From positions 434,001-498,000 of the forward strand of contig JAVJVK010000001.1 in NCBI GenBank assembly GCA_040221175.1: a DNA stretch of 64,000 nucleotides. Reading direction: 5' to 3'. The translations under genes were made by a program, and so were the position numbers. The stretch's first letter is position 1. The number at the start of each line of letters is the position of its first letter. Under the pieces are notes generated by a model that saw only the letters and a program-made list of their open reading frames with translations, was not told the DNA's origin and did not search any database. The stretch comes from Phycisphaerales bacterium. Its GTDB lineage: Bacteria > Planctomycetota > Phycisphaerae > Phycisphaerales > UBA1924. Of the stretch, positions 16,495-24,345 are shown piece after piece.

Positions 16495-17256
16495 TCAGGC
16501 CAGCCAGCGGCCGCCATCGAGGCGGATGACCTCGCCGTTGACGTAGGTGTGGTCCAACGCCAGCGCGGCGACGAGCTTCGCGGCGTCTTCGGGCGTGCCG
16601 GCGCGGTGGAGGGGGACGCGCTTGAGGTAGGCCTGCTGGGCGTCTTCGTCGCTCTCGTAGCCGCTCTCGGGCCAGGCGACGACGCCCGGGGCGACGGCGT
16701 TGGCGCGTGCCCCTGGCGCCAAAGCGCGGGCGAGGGTGCGGACAAGCTCGGTCAGGGCGGCCTTGGACATGCTGTAGGCCGCGAAGTCCTTCCGTGGGCG
16801 GCCCATGGCGTGGATGTCGGCCATCGCGACGACGGCCCCGCCCCCGGGCAGCGCCGAGGCGCGCAGCCGGTCGGCCAGCGCGGCGGTGATCAGCAGCGGG
16901 CTGGCGGCGTTGATCGCGTAGAGCCGCTGCGTGGTGGCCCAGTCGAGGTCGCCGTCCAGGGGCGTTGGGAAGTAGGCCGAGGCGTTGTGGACCAGCACGT
17001 CGAGCCGGCCGGCATCGCGCACCGCGTCGGTGCACGCCCTGGCCGCGGCATCGGGATCGGCCAGGTCGCACGCGAAGGTCTTTACGCGCACGCCGTGGTC
17101 GCGCTCGAGCTTCTTCGAGAGCGTGCCCGCCTCGTCGCCGCTGGTGTTGTAGGTGATCAAGAGATCGAGTCCGCGGCGGGCGAACTCGGTGGCGATGGCC
17201 GCGCCCACGCGCCTGGCGCCGCCGGTGATGAGGGCGACGGGTCGGTTACCGCTCAT
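16495..17256 (-). CDS. short-chain dehydrogenase, pteridine-reductase-like (FolM type)
   Basis: This 253-aa classical SDR has TGGARRVG, the cofactor motif typical of pteridine/dihydromonapterin reductases (an Arg-rich variant of TGxxxGIG that prefers NADPH). The catalytic residues YSMSKAAL (Tyr, Lys) and a preceding MADIHAM segment are visible. The C-terminus GEVIRLDGGRW is standard. It overlaps the end of the small membrane-protein gene by 11 bases. The likely role is in reduced pterin or folate metabolism, but sequence alone cannot exclude another carbonyl substrate. Confidence 0.85.
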   Translation of the reverse strand: MSGNRPVALITGGARRVGAAIATEFARRGLDLLITYNTSGDEAGTLSKKLERDHGVRVKTFACDLADPDAAARACTDAVRDAGRLDVLVHNASAYFPTPLDGDLDWATTQRLYAINAASPLLITAALADRLRASALPGGGAVVAMADIHAMGRPRKDFAAYSMSKAALTELVRTLARALAPGARANAVAPGVVAWPESGYESDEDAQQAYLKRVPLHRAGTPEDAAKLVAALALDHTYVNGEVIRLDGGRWLA

Positions 17257-17521
17257 GATCGTCCTCGCCCAGCAGGTCGCTTGCGCTCGGGTCGGGCACG
17301 GCCCGCTTGCCCGATTCGGTCCACGCGTCGACGTGGGGCGTCCTGGTTGGCGACTGGCCGCGGCGCGTGCGGCGGAGGCTGGCCAGCACGAGGAGCCCGA
17401 CCGTCAGCACGATGGCGGCCAGCGCCAGGCCCAGCAGCAAGAACCAGCCGCGGGCGAGCGGGCTGGTCGGACCGGGGCCGGGGCTGGCCTGGGCGAGCAG
17501 GGTGAAGAACGCGTCGATCAC
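17246..17521 (-). CDS. small single-helix membrane protein (91 aa)
   Basis: One hydrophobic segment (GWFLLLGLALAAIVLTVGLLVLASL, about 25-49) is followed by a basic cytoplasmic tail (RRTRRGQ) and an acidic end. GTG is the start (17519-17521) and overlaps the stop of the preceding gene as GTGA. It belongs to the sigma-factor operon. Function unknown; it may be an assembly partner for the membrane protein encoded upstream. Confidence 0.7.
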   Translation of the reverse strand: MIDAFFTLLAQASPGPGPTSPLARGWFLLLGLALAAIVLTVGLLVLASLRRTRRGQSPTRTPHVDAWTESGKRAVPDPSASDLLGEDDHER

Positions 17522-18078
17522 ATCGGACGGTATGGCCCAAGGGCGGCCAGGGTTGCGGATGCGTCGGGCTCCATGCCGCTGGGGCCAAGGTCCGTCTCGG
17601 GCCGCTCGTGGTACACCAGCGTGACGCGGCCGCCGATGCGGATGATGCCCGCGGGGGTGCCGGCTTCTTTCAGTAGGGCGAGCGCCTGCTGGTCGGTCAG
17701 CCGGTCGGCCATGTCGATGGGGGTGGTTTCGACGCGTGCGACCGTGGGCGTGGGGGCGATGGCTGCGATGCGCTGCGCCGAGCCTGCGGGCTCGGCGGCG
17801 AGCGTGGCGGCCAGGCCGGGCGTGGTGGCCACGCGGGTGACGATAATCGTCGGCTCGGCCGCGTCGCCCGGGCCGGTGGCGACGGGCAGGGTCGACGGCG
17901 CGATGCGGACCGGCGCGAGCGCGTAGGCCAGCACGGTGGCGCCCGCGGCCAGCAGCACCATGGCCGCGGCGTGCCGGCGGGCGCGGCGACGCGCGCCACG
18001 ATGCGCGACGGCCTGCTGGCCCAGACGCAGGATCTCGGCCTTGCGGGCGGCGATGGCGGGCATGGGCAGGTCAGTCAT
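17518..18078 (-). CDS. putative anti-sigma or sigma-linked membrane protein (186 aa)
   Basis: The N-terminus is short and basic (about 20 residues plus RRRARRHAAA), followed by one hydrophobic segment (AMVLLAAGATVLAYALAP, about 39-56) and a periplasmic part with Ala/Thr-rich linker and DRLTDQQALALLKEAGTPAGIIRIGGRVTLVYHERP. The start overlaps the sigma-factor stop by eight bases. The position and topology are those of anti-sigma factors, but the cytoplasmic part is short and I see no zinc-binding HxxxCxxC motif, so the role is inferred from context only. Confidence 0.6.
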   Translation of the reverse strand: MTDLPMPAIAARKAEILRLGQQAVAHRGARRRARRHAAAMVLLAAGATVLAYALAPVRIAPSTLPVATGPGDAAEPTIIVTRVATTPGLAATLAAEPAGSAQRIAAIAPTPTVARVETTPIDMADRLTDQQALALLKEAGTPAGIIRIGGRVTLVYHERPETDLGPSGMEPDASATLAALGPYRPM

Positions 18079-18655
18079 GGGTGTCTCCCTTCGGTTCGGC
18101 TCGCATGCTGGCGGTCAGCGTGGCCAGGCCGCGGCGGACCAGGCCGTGCGCGGCGTGGCGGCTGAGGTCCATCGCGCGCCCGACGGCCGAGAGCGACAGG
18201 CCCGCGCCCATGTGCAGTCGCAGGGCGCGCCACTGCTGGTCGTCGAGCTGGGCGATGGAGCGTGCCATGAGGTCGGCGAAGTCCGACTCGGCCTGGGTGT
18301 GGGCACCGGGCGACCGGTACCGGGCTTCGCGCCGTTCGCGGGCGGCCTCGGCGCGGATCCGGTCGACGGCGCTGCTGGCGATGGCGGTCTTGAGCCAACT
18401 CCGGCAGGCGCCCCACGAGTCCATGGGCGGCAGCCGCTTCGCCGCTCGCACGTACGCGTCCTGCACGGCGTCGAGGCAGAAGCTTTCGTCCTTGCCGGTC
18501 AGCCGTCGCGCGTCGGCGAGCGCATCGTCGAACGTGGCCTCGTAGAACACGGCGAATGCGTCCTGGTCTCCCCTGGCGAAGCGCGTGGTGATGGCCCGGG
18601 CGTCGGGGAGTTCGCCCGGGCCATCGAGTTGGTGCAGCGGGGCCGCTGGGGGCAC
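18071..18655 (-). CDS. ECF-type RNA polymerase sigma factor
   Basis: This 194-aa protein has region 2 (DQDAFAVFYEATFDDALADARRLTGKDESFCLDAVQDAYVRAAKRL) and region 4 (IAQLDDQQWRALRLHMGAGLSLSAVGRAMDLSRHAAHGLVRRGLATL), in which ALVG-type helix-turn-helix signals are clear. It starts with GTG at 18655, seven bases after the STN-domain gene ends. It is translationally coupled to the next membrane-protein gene. Target promoters are unknown; auto-control of the operon is likely. Confidence 0.85.
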   Translation of the reverse strand: MPPAAPLHQLDGPGELPDARAITTRFARGDQDAFAVFYEATFDDALADARRLTGKDESFCLDAVQDAYVRAAKRLPPMDSWGACRSWLKTAIASSAVDRIRAEAARERREARYRSPGAHTQAESDFADLMARSIAQLDDQQWRALRLHMGAGLSLSAVGRAMDLSRHAAHGLVRRGLATLTASMRAEPKGDTHD

Positions 18656-18662
18656 GGCCGGC

Positions 18663-19601
18663 TCAGTTGCCGCCCCGGTCGCGCTCGTCGGCGCGTCGGC
18701 GGTCGAGTTCGGCCTGCAGGTTGATGATGTGGGTTTGCAGTTCGGCGATGGTGCGTTGCAGTTCGAGCACGCGGTTGCGCATCTCGTCGGCTTCCTGGAT
18801 CCGCTTGACGAGTTCTCCGGTGTTCTTGACCCCGGTCATCTGGTAGATGTTCTCGACCTGGGACTTGGACTCGCCGCGCAGCCGAGCCTCCATCGAGCGG
18901 CGCAGGTTCACCAGCGTCTGCTCGATGACGCCGCCCTGATCGTGCGTGACGCGGGCGAAGACAAGGCCGGTCTCTTCGTGGTAGCGGATCTCGGCTTCTT
19001 CGGCGGCACCCGCGATAGAGAGGGCGGCTTGGATGGCGCTCAGCACGGCGTCGGCGGACATCGCACCGCCGCCGGTGGTGAGTTCGGTGATGGAATGCAC
19101 GGCGGTGATGCGGTCGGACTGGCCCACGAGCATCTGGCCCCTGGGCGTGGAGATGTACTGCGGCGAGTTGTCGAGCGTCACGGCGTAGACGCCGTCGCCG
19201 ACCGGGGCGATTTCCCACCGCACCGTGCGGCCGGCGCTGAGCGTCGTGGGGCTGCCCGCCGAGGTGTAGGCGAGGCTCTGCAGCGTCGATCGCAGTTCCG
19301 CGTCGGCGACCTCGAAGGGCGGGATGGGGATGTTGGCCGCCTCGGAGCTGTAGAGGATGTTGACCGGACGCTGGGGCGAGGCGGCCTTCAGGGCGTCGAC
19401 CAGATCGGCCAGCGTGCCGCCTTCGAAGTCGATGGTGATGAGGTGGGGCTGTTCGGCTGGCCGGGCGCCGCTCGACGCCTGGCTCCGCTGGGTCTGGGGT
19501 TGGGTCCGCTGAGTTTCGGATTGGGTTCGCTGAGCCAGCACCGGCTGGGCGTGCGCGGTGACGAGCAGGGCGGCGGCGGTCAAGGCTGCAATGCGTCGCA
19601 T
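18663..19601 (-). CDS. exported STN (secretin/TonB N-domain) protein with coiled-coil C-terminus
   Basis: The 312-aa protein has a signal peptide (MRRIAALTAAALLVTAHAQPVLAQ), a Gln/Thr-rich linker, an STN-type domain (HLITIDFEGGTLADLVDALKAAS... ADAELRSTLQSLAYT), a middle beta-rich part (SAGRTVRWEIAPVGDGVYAVTLDN) and a C-terminal coiled coil at about 265-305 (EADEMRNRVLELQRTIAELQTHIINLQAEL). It starts at ATG 19601 with GGAG upstream. STN domains carry signals or bind partners in secretins and TonB receptors. Here the domain is in a periplasmic protein encoded directly before a sigma factor, suggesting an envelope sensor. Confidence 0.75.
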   Translation of the reverse strand: MRRIAALTAAALLVTAHAQPVLAQRTQSETQRTQPQTQRSQASSGARPAEQPHLITIDFEGGTLADLVDALKAASPQRPVNILYSSEAANIPIPPFEVADAELRSTLQSLAYTSAGSPTTLSAGRTVRWEIAPVGDGVYAVTLDNSPQYISTPRGQMLVGQSDRITAVHSITELTTGGGAMSADAVLSAIQAALSIAGAAEEAEIRYHEETGLVFARVTHDQGGVIEQTLVNLRRSMEARLRGESKSQVENIYQMTGVKNTGELVKRIQEADEMRNRVLELQRTIAELQTHIINLQAELDRRRADERDRGGN

Positions 19602-19761
19602 GTCGTTCTCCTTCGGCTTCGGTTCGGGGCGTTTCTCTCTCCACATGGATGAACGGAGCCGACGCCCCCGCGCGGCGCGGGTGGAACAGATTTTTCCGCC
19701 CGGCCCGCTACCATCCCCCTTCCCCAGTCTCCGACACGTGATTATCGCAGGATGGACCACC

Positions 19762-20866
19762 ATGCACTTTGACGCCCACCAGCCGGTCATTGACGACCTC
19801 GAGGCGCGGATCTTGACAATCCGCGACTCTCTTTAACTACGACAGCAAGCACGAGAAGCTCACCGAGCTCGAAAACAAGATGGGCGAGGCGACGTTCTGG
19901 GATGATCCCGACACTGCCCAGAAGACCGTGGCGGAGTTGAAGGTCATCAAGGCCCAGATCGCCCCGCTCGACAAGGTCGTGGAAGCCTTCGAGGAGGCCC
20001 AGGTCGCCTACGAGATGGCCCGCGAGGGCGACGACAAGGACCTGCTGGCCGAAGCCGACCAGGCGCTGTACGAGCTCCAGGAGTCGATGGACAAGGTCGA
20101 GATGCAGAGCCTGCTCAGCGGCAAGCACGACCACCGGAATTGCTATTTCACCATCCACGCGGGCGACGGCGGCACCGAGGCCAACGACTGGGCCGAGATG
20201 CTCTTTCGCATGTACCTCTACTATTTCGAGAACATGGGCTTCAAGGTCGAGGAAGTCTCCAAGGGCTACGGCGTGGAGACCGGCATCGACCACATCACCC
20301 TGCACATCAAGGGGCCGTTCGCCTTTGGCTACCTGAACTGTGAGCGCGGCACGCACCGGCTGGCACGGGTGAGCCCCTTTAACGCCCAGGGCAAGCGGCA
20401 GACCAGCTTTGCCACCGTCGACGTCACGCCCGAGTTCGAGGACATGGACGTGCAGATTCCCGACAAGGACCTGGAGATCACGTTCTTCGCGCGGTCGAGT
20501 GGGCCGGGCGGGCAGAACGTCAACAAGGTCGCCAGCGCCTGCCGCGTGGTGCACAAGCCGACGGGGCTGATGTACGTCGCATCGAGCCATCGCGACCAGC
20601 CGCAGAACAAGGCCCAGGCGCTCACGCTGCTCCAGGCCAAGCTCGAGCAGATGGAAGAGGAGAAGCGCAACGCCGAGATCAAGGAGGCCGCCGGCGGCGA
20701 TCTGAATCGCGGTTGGGGCACGCAGATTCGCAGCTACGTGCTCTACGACAACCGCGTGAAGGATCACCGAACGAACGTCGAGGGCAACCCCACCGACGTG
20801 CTCAACGGCAAGATCGACAAGTTCATCGACGCCGAGCTGAAGCGGCGGCGGTCGCAGAAGAACTGA
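19762..20866 (+). CDS. prfB: peptide chain release factor 2, needs +1 programmed frameshift at UAA
   Basis: RF2 ends translation at UGA and UAA. The first 24 codons (from ATG 19762, MHFDAHQPVIDDLE...) end at an in-frame TAA (19834-19836) directly after CTT. Skipping one T and continuing at 19835 gives NYDSKHEKLTELE and the whole RF2 body, total 367 aa. The SPF stop-recognition motif (204-206) and GGQ (249-251) are in the expected places. The site reads CTTTAACTAC, identical in layout to the classic CTTTGACTAC but with UAA instead of UGA. The Shine-Dalgarno-like AGGGGG that normally lies upstream is absent. Confidence 0.93.
19831..19837 (+). promoter_or_regulatory. prfB frameshift site CTT TAA C
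   Basis: The slippery CTT (19831-19833) is followed by TAA C. A +1 shift moves the ribosome from CUU to the overlapping UUU and then reads AAC. The upstream bases GACAATCCGCGACTCT contain no AGGGGG or GGAGG spacer element. Confidence 0.85.
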
Positions 20867-20884
20867 TCGTTCAGCGGCCCCGAG

Positions 20885-21943
20885 TCAAGACGAAGCCGCG
20901 CCGTACATCTTCTCGTAGTAGTCGCGGTACGCCCCGCTGCGGACGCGCTGCCACCACTGGGCGTTGTCCTGGTACCACGTAATGGTGTCTTCCAGGCCCT
21001 TGGGCCAAGCGCTGCGCGTGGGTTGCCAGCCCAGCTCGCTCTTCATCTTGCTTGCGTCGATGGCGTAGCGGCGGTCGTGGCCCAGCCGATCGGCCACGGG
21101 GCGGATCATCTCCTTGCCCTTGCCCATGACATCGAGGATGGCGTGGGTGAGCTCGAGGTTGCTGCGCTCGTTGTTGCCGCCGATGTTGTAGACCTCGCCC
21201 GCGCGGCCTCCCTCGAGCACGGCCAGGATGGCCTCGCAATGGTCGACCACGTGCAGCCAGTCGCGCACGTTCTTGCCGTCGCCGTACAGCGGCACCTGTT
21301 CGCCCTGCATCAGGTTGGTGACGAACAGCGGGATGACCTTCTCGGGGAACTGGTACGGCCCGTAGTTGTTGCTGCACCGCGTGACCAGCACGTCCATGCC
21401 GAAGGTGCGGTGGAATGCCATCGCAAGCATGTCGGCGGCGGCCTTGGAAGCCGAGTAGGGGCTGGACGGATCGAGTGGTGTCGATTCGGTGAAGAGTTCC
21501 TCGGGCTCGTCTATGGGCAGCGAGCCGTAGACCTCGTCGGTGCCCACTTGGAGGAAGCGGCCGGCCTTGCCGTCCTCGCTCCACGTGTTGCGGCAGGCTT
21601 GCAGCAGCACCTGCGTGCCCAGCACGTTGCTGGTGATGAAGGGCGACGCATCCTGGATCGACCGATCGACATGGCTCTCGGCGGCGAAGTTGACCACCGC
21701 GTCGCAGTCGCTCACCAGCGATTGCACCAGCGGGCCATCGGTGATGTCGCCCTTGACGAAGGTGTATCGCTCGTGTCCCTCGATGTCGGCGAGGTTCTCA
21801 AGGTTGCCCGAGTAGGTGAGGGCGTCGAGGTTGGTGATGCGAACGCCGGGCCGCCACTCGAGCACCGAGCGCACGAAGTTCGAGCCGATGAAGCCGCAGC
21901 CGCCGGTGACGAGCAGGTGCTTGAAGGTCTTCTTTTCAGGCAT
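20885..21943 (-). CDS. rfbB: dTDP-glucose 4,6-dehydratase
   Basis: This enzyme makes dTDP-4-keto-6-deoxyglucose, the second step of dTDP-rhamnose synthesis. At 352 aa it has GGCGFIGSNFV (NAD), FAAESHVDRSI, TDEVYG (catalytic Asp/Glu), YSASKAAAD (Tyr/Lys) and CSNNYGPYQFPEKVIPL. AAGGA precedes the ATG at 21943, which overlaps the end of rfbD by eight bases. It is the last gene of the rhamnose operon (24093 to 20885) and ends only 18 bases from prfB in convergent orientation. Confidence 0.95.
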   Translation of the reverse strand: MPEKKTFKHLLVTGGCGFIGSNFVRSVLEWRPGVRITNLDALTYSGNLENLADIEGHERYTFVKGDITDGPLVQSLVSDCDAVVNFAAESHVDRSIQDASPFITSNVLGTQVLLQACRNTWSEDGKAGRFLQVGTDEVYGSLPIDEPEELFTESTPLDPSSPYSASKAAADMLAMAFHRTFGMDVLVTRCSNNYGPYQFPEKVIPLFVTNLMQGEQVPLYGDGKNVRDWLHVVDHCEAILAVLEGGRAGEVYNIGGNNERSNLELTHAILDVMGKGKEMIRPVADRLGHDRRYAIDASKMKSELGWQPTRSAWPKGLEDTITWYQDNAQWWQRVRSGAYRDYYEKMYGAASS

Positions 21944-22799
21944 TGGTGGTTCCTTCCGGCACGCGACGCAGCACGTCGGCCAGGTTGTCCTTCCAGTGGG
22001 GCATGGGGCCCAGTTCGGCTTCGGTCTGGCTGATGTCCAGCACGCTGTAGGCTGGCCGTTTGGCGGGGCGTGGGAATTGATCGCTGGTGCAGGGCTCGAT
22101 GGTGGCGGGGGCGCCGGTGAGGCGCTTGATTTCCTGGGCGAACTCGTACCAGGCGCACTCGCCGCCGTCGGTGGCGTGCCAGTGGCCGCGGGCGCCGTTG
22201 ATCGCGAGGTTGATGGCGCACCGTGCCAGGTGCTCGGCGGACGTGGGCCGGCCGCGCTGGTCGTCGACGATCGACAGCGAGGGTTTCTCGGCAAGGAGCT
22301 TGCGCATCGTCAGCACGAAGTTCCTGCCCCAAGGTGCGTATAGCCAACTCGTGCGCAGGTGCAGCCAACGGCTTTCGTCTGCGGCCTCCATGGCCTCTTC
22401 GCCGACGGCCTTGGAGCGGCCGTAAGCATTCAAGGGCGCGCGGTCGTGGTCAACGGGGTAGGGCTCTTGTCCCCGACCATCGAATACGTAATCGGTGCCG
22501 AAGGTCACGAGTACGTCGGCCTTGCCGGCCTCCAGGACCTGTCCGATCGCGTGGCCGTTTGCCTGGGTCGCCTCGGCCTCGTGCGATTCGGCCCCATCAA
22601 CGTCGGTCCATGCGGCACAATTGAACAGGACGTCGCACGCCTGCATGCTCGCGATGCTGTCGGGGTTGGACAGATCGACGTCATCGCGCGAAAGCGCCGT
22701 AAAGGGCGTGCCTTGCGCAGCAAGTTCGCTCATGACGGCTCGGCCGAGCATGCCCGTGCCTCCGAGCACCAAAATCGACTTGCCGCCCAGTTCGCTCAT
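21936..22799 (-). CDS. rfbD: dTDP-4-dehydrorhamnose reductase
   Basis: This enzyme reduces dTDP-4-keto-rhamnose to dTDP-L-rhamnose. At 287 aa it has the GGTGMLGRAV cofactor loop, TDYVFDG, AYGRSKAVGE (Tyr, Lys) and LRTSWLYAPWGRNFV. The ATG (22799) overlaps the end of the epimerase gene as ATGA, so translation is coupled. Confidence 0.93.
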   Translation of the reverse strand: MSELGGKSILVLGGTGMLGRAVMSELAAQGTPFTALSRDDVDLSNPDSIASMQACDVLFNCAAWTDVDGAESHEAEATQANGHAIGQVLEAGKADVLVTFGTDYVFDGRGQEPYPVDHDRAPLNAYGRSKAVGEEAMEAADESRWLHLRTSWLYAPWGRNFVLTMRKLLAEKPSLSIVDDQRGRPTSAEHLARCAINLAINGARGHWHATDGGECAWYEFAQEIKRLTGAPATIEPCTSDQFPRPAKRPAYSVLDISQTEAELGPMPHWKDNLADVLRRVPEGTTNA

Positions 22800-23332
22800 C
22801 CGTGCTGCACGCTCCACGGGAATTGCTCGACGGCATCGTGGGCCATGCGAAATTCATCCGGCGTGCTCGGGTCGTACTGGTGCGTGACGTAGTACAAAAG
22901 GCCCGCGGGCTCGTGGCCGACGGTGGCGCAGCCGTGCCAGAGTGGCGGGGGGATGATCACCACGCCCGGGCGACGCTCGCCGACGACGGCCATCCAGCGG
23001 CGGCCGTCGCTCTCGCGGAAGACGCCGGTCTTGACGTGGCCGTTGATGCACAGCCAGAAGTCGGTCTGCTTGGTGTGACGGTGCCAGGCCTTGATGACGC
23101 TGGGGTACATCACCGAGTAGTTGATCTGTCCCGCCGGCCCGAGGACGCCCTGCATGAGGTTCATGACCGACCAGCCGCGATCGTCGGCAAAGATCGACGC
23201 GGGGATCAGCAGCGGCTCGAGTTCTTCCTTGGCCATTTCGAAGGCCTCGGCGGGCGAAAGCTGGACCGTGCGGATGGGCTCGGGCTTGCGCGCCTCGGCG
23301 GCGGTGGGCATGTCGGCGATCGAACTGGTCAT
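22796..23332 (-). CDS. dTDP-4-dehydrorhamnose 3,5-epimerase-like protein
   Basis: This 178-aa cupin-fold protein sits in the rhamnose operon where the epimerase (rfbC) is expected. It contains IFADDRGWSVMNLM and VIKAWHRHTKQTDFWLCINGHVKTGVF, with the His-Arg-His segment of RmlC-type active sites. It differs from classical RmlC elsewhere (VGERRPGVVIIPPPLWHGCATVGHEPAGLLYYVTHQYD), so it is the related branch seen in planctomycetes and others. ATGA overlaps link it to both neighbours. Confidence 0.85.
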   Translation of the reverse strand: MTSSIADMPTAAEARKPEPIRTVQLSPAEAFEMAKEELEPLLIPASIFADDRGWSVMNLMQGVLGPAGQINYSVMYPSVIKAWHRHTKQTDFWLCINGHVKTGVFRESDGRRWMAVVGERRPGVVIIPPPLWHGCATVGHEPAGLLYYVTHQYDPSTPDEFRMAHDAVEQFPWSVQHG

Positions 23333-24093
23333 GCGTTCGCTCCGGCGGGCAGGCGCACGTGGTTGGCCCCGCCCTCTTTGACGAGGTTGGACGCGCGGTG
23401 CAGGCTCTCGAAGGTACCCGCGTCCGTCCACCAGCCCTCGAGCGTCTCGTAGGTCAGGTCGCCGCGCTTGAGGTAGAAGTTGTTCACGTCGGTGATCTCG
23501 AGTTCGCCTCGCGCGCTGGGCTCGAGGCCGTCGCACATCTCAAACACGTCGGCGTCGTAGAAGTAGATGCCCGTGACGGCGCTGTTGCTGGGCGGGTCGC
23601 TGGGCTTCTCGATGATCTCGGCGACCTTCTGGTCTTCGCCTTCGCCCTCGAAGCGGACCACGCCGAAGCGTTCGGGGTCGTCGACGGTCTTGAGCAGCAG
23701 TTTGGCGCCGCTTTGCTGGGTGAAGAAGTCGCCGGCGGCCTTCTTGATATTGCCCTCGATGATGTTGTCGCCCAGCACCACGCAGATCTTCTCGCCGTCG
23801 GCGAAGTCTTTGGCCAGGCGCAGCGCGTCGGCGATGCCGCCCTCGCCCTCCTGATAGGCGTAGGCCAATCGCTTCACGCCAAGATCATGCCCGTTCTTGA
23901 GCAGCTTGAGGAAGTCCCCGGCGTGCTCGCCACCGGTGACGATGAGGATCTCGGTGATGCCGGCGTTGAGCAGGCACTGGATGGGGTAGTAGATCATGGG
24001 CCGGTCGTAGACCGGCAGCAGGTGCTTGTTCGTCACCAGGGTCAGCGGCCGGAGCCTCGTCCCGAGCCCGCCCGCCAAGATCACACCCTTCAC
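23329..24093 (-). CDS. rfbA: glucose-1-phosphate thymidylyltransferase
   Basis: This enzyme makes dTDP-glucose from dTTP and glucose-1-phosphate. At 254 aa it has the nucleotidyltransferase signature GVILAGGLGTRLRPLT, with LVTNKHLLPVYDRPMIYYPI, LGDNI (catalytic Asp) and EKP. It is about 35-40 aa shorter than full RmlA, matching the short form without the C-terminal helical extension. The GTG at 24093 has GAGGAGG upstream. It is the first gene of the rhamnose operon. Confidence 0.93.
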   Translation of the reverse strand: MKGVILAGGLGTRLRPLTLVTNKHLLPVYDRPMIYYPIQCLLNAGITEILIVTGGEHAGDFLKLLKNGHDLGVKRLAYAYQEGEGGIADALRLAKDFADGEKICVVLGDNIIEGNIKKAAGDFFTQQSGAKLLLKTVDDPERFGVVRFEGEGEDQKVAEIIEKPSDPPSNSAVTGIYFYDADVFEMCDGLEPSARGELEITDVNNFYLKRGDLTYETLEGWWTDAGTFESLHRASNLVKEGGANHVRLPAGANA

Positions 24094-24345
24094 TGCCCAC
24101 CTCCTCGTGGTTGGTCCCGGTCCCGTTATCGACCATCAATTGGATCGACTCGCGTCGGGCCGAAGACGGGATATCCCCACGCCATGCGCATCGGCGGATG
24201 CGGTATTGTTGACCGGGCGTGAGCCTAAACCCGTTTTGAGTTCCGAAGTTGGCGCGGACGGGGCGGGCCGGTATCCTGCATCCCCAGGAACTGGACCATG
24301 CCCGGGTGGGCCCGACCGACCCCCCTTCCGAAAAGGAGGCCAGCG

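Noticed and set aside
19831-19837. prfB frame break as a sequencing error
   Set aside because: The break sits exactly at the known frameshift position with CTT before the stop, so a programmed site is far more likely than an error, though a base miscall in the stop codon itself remains open.
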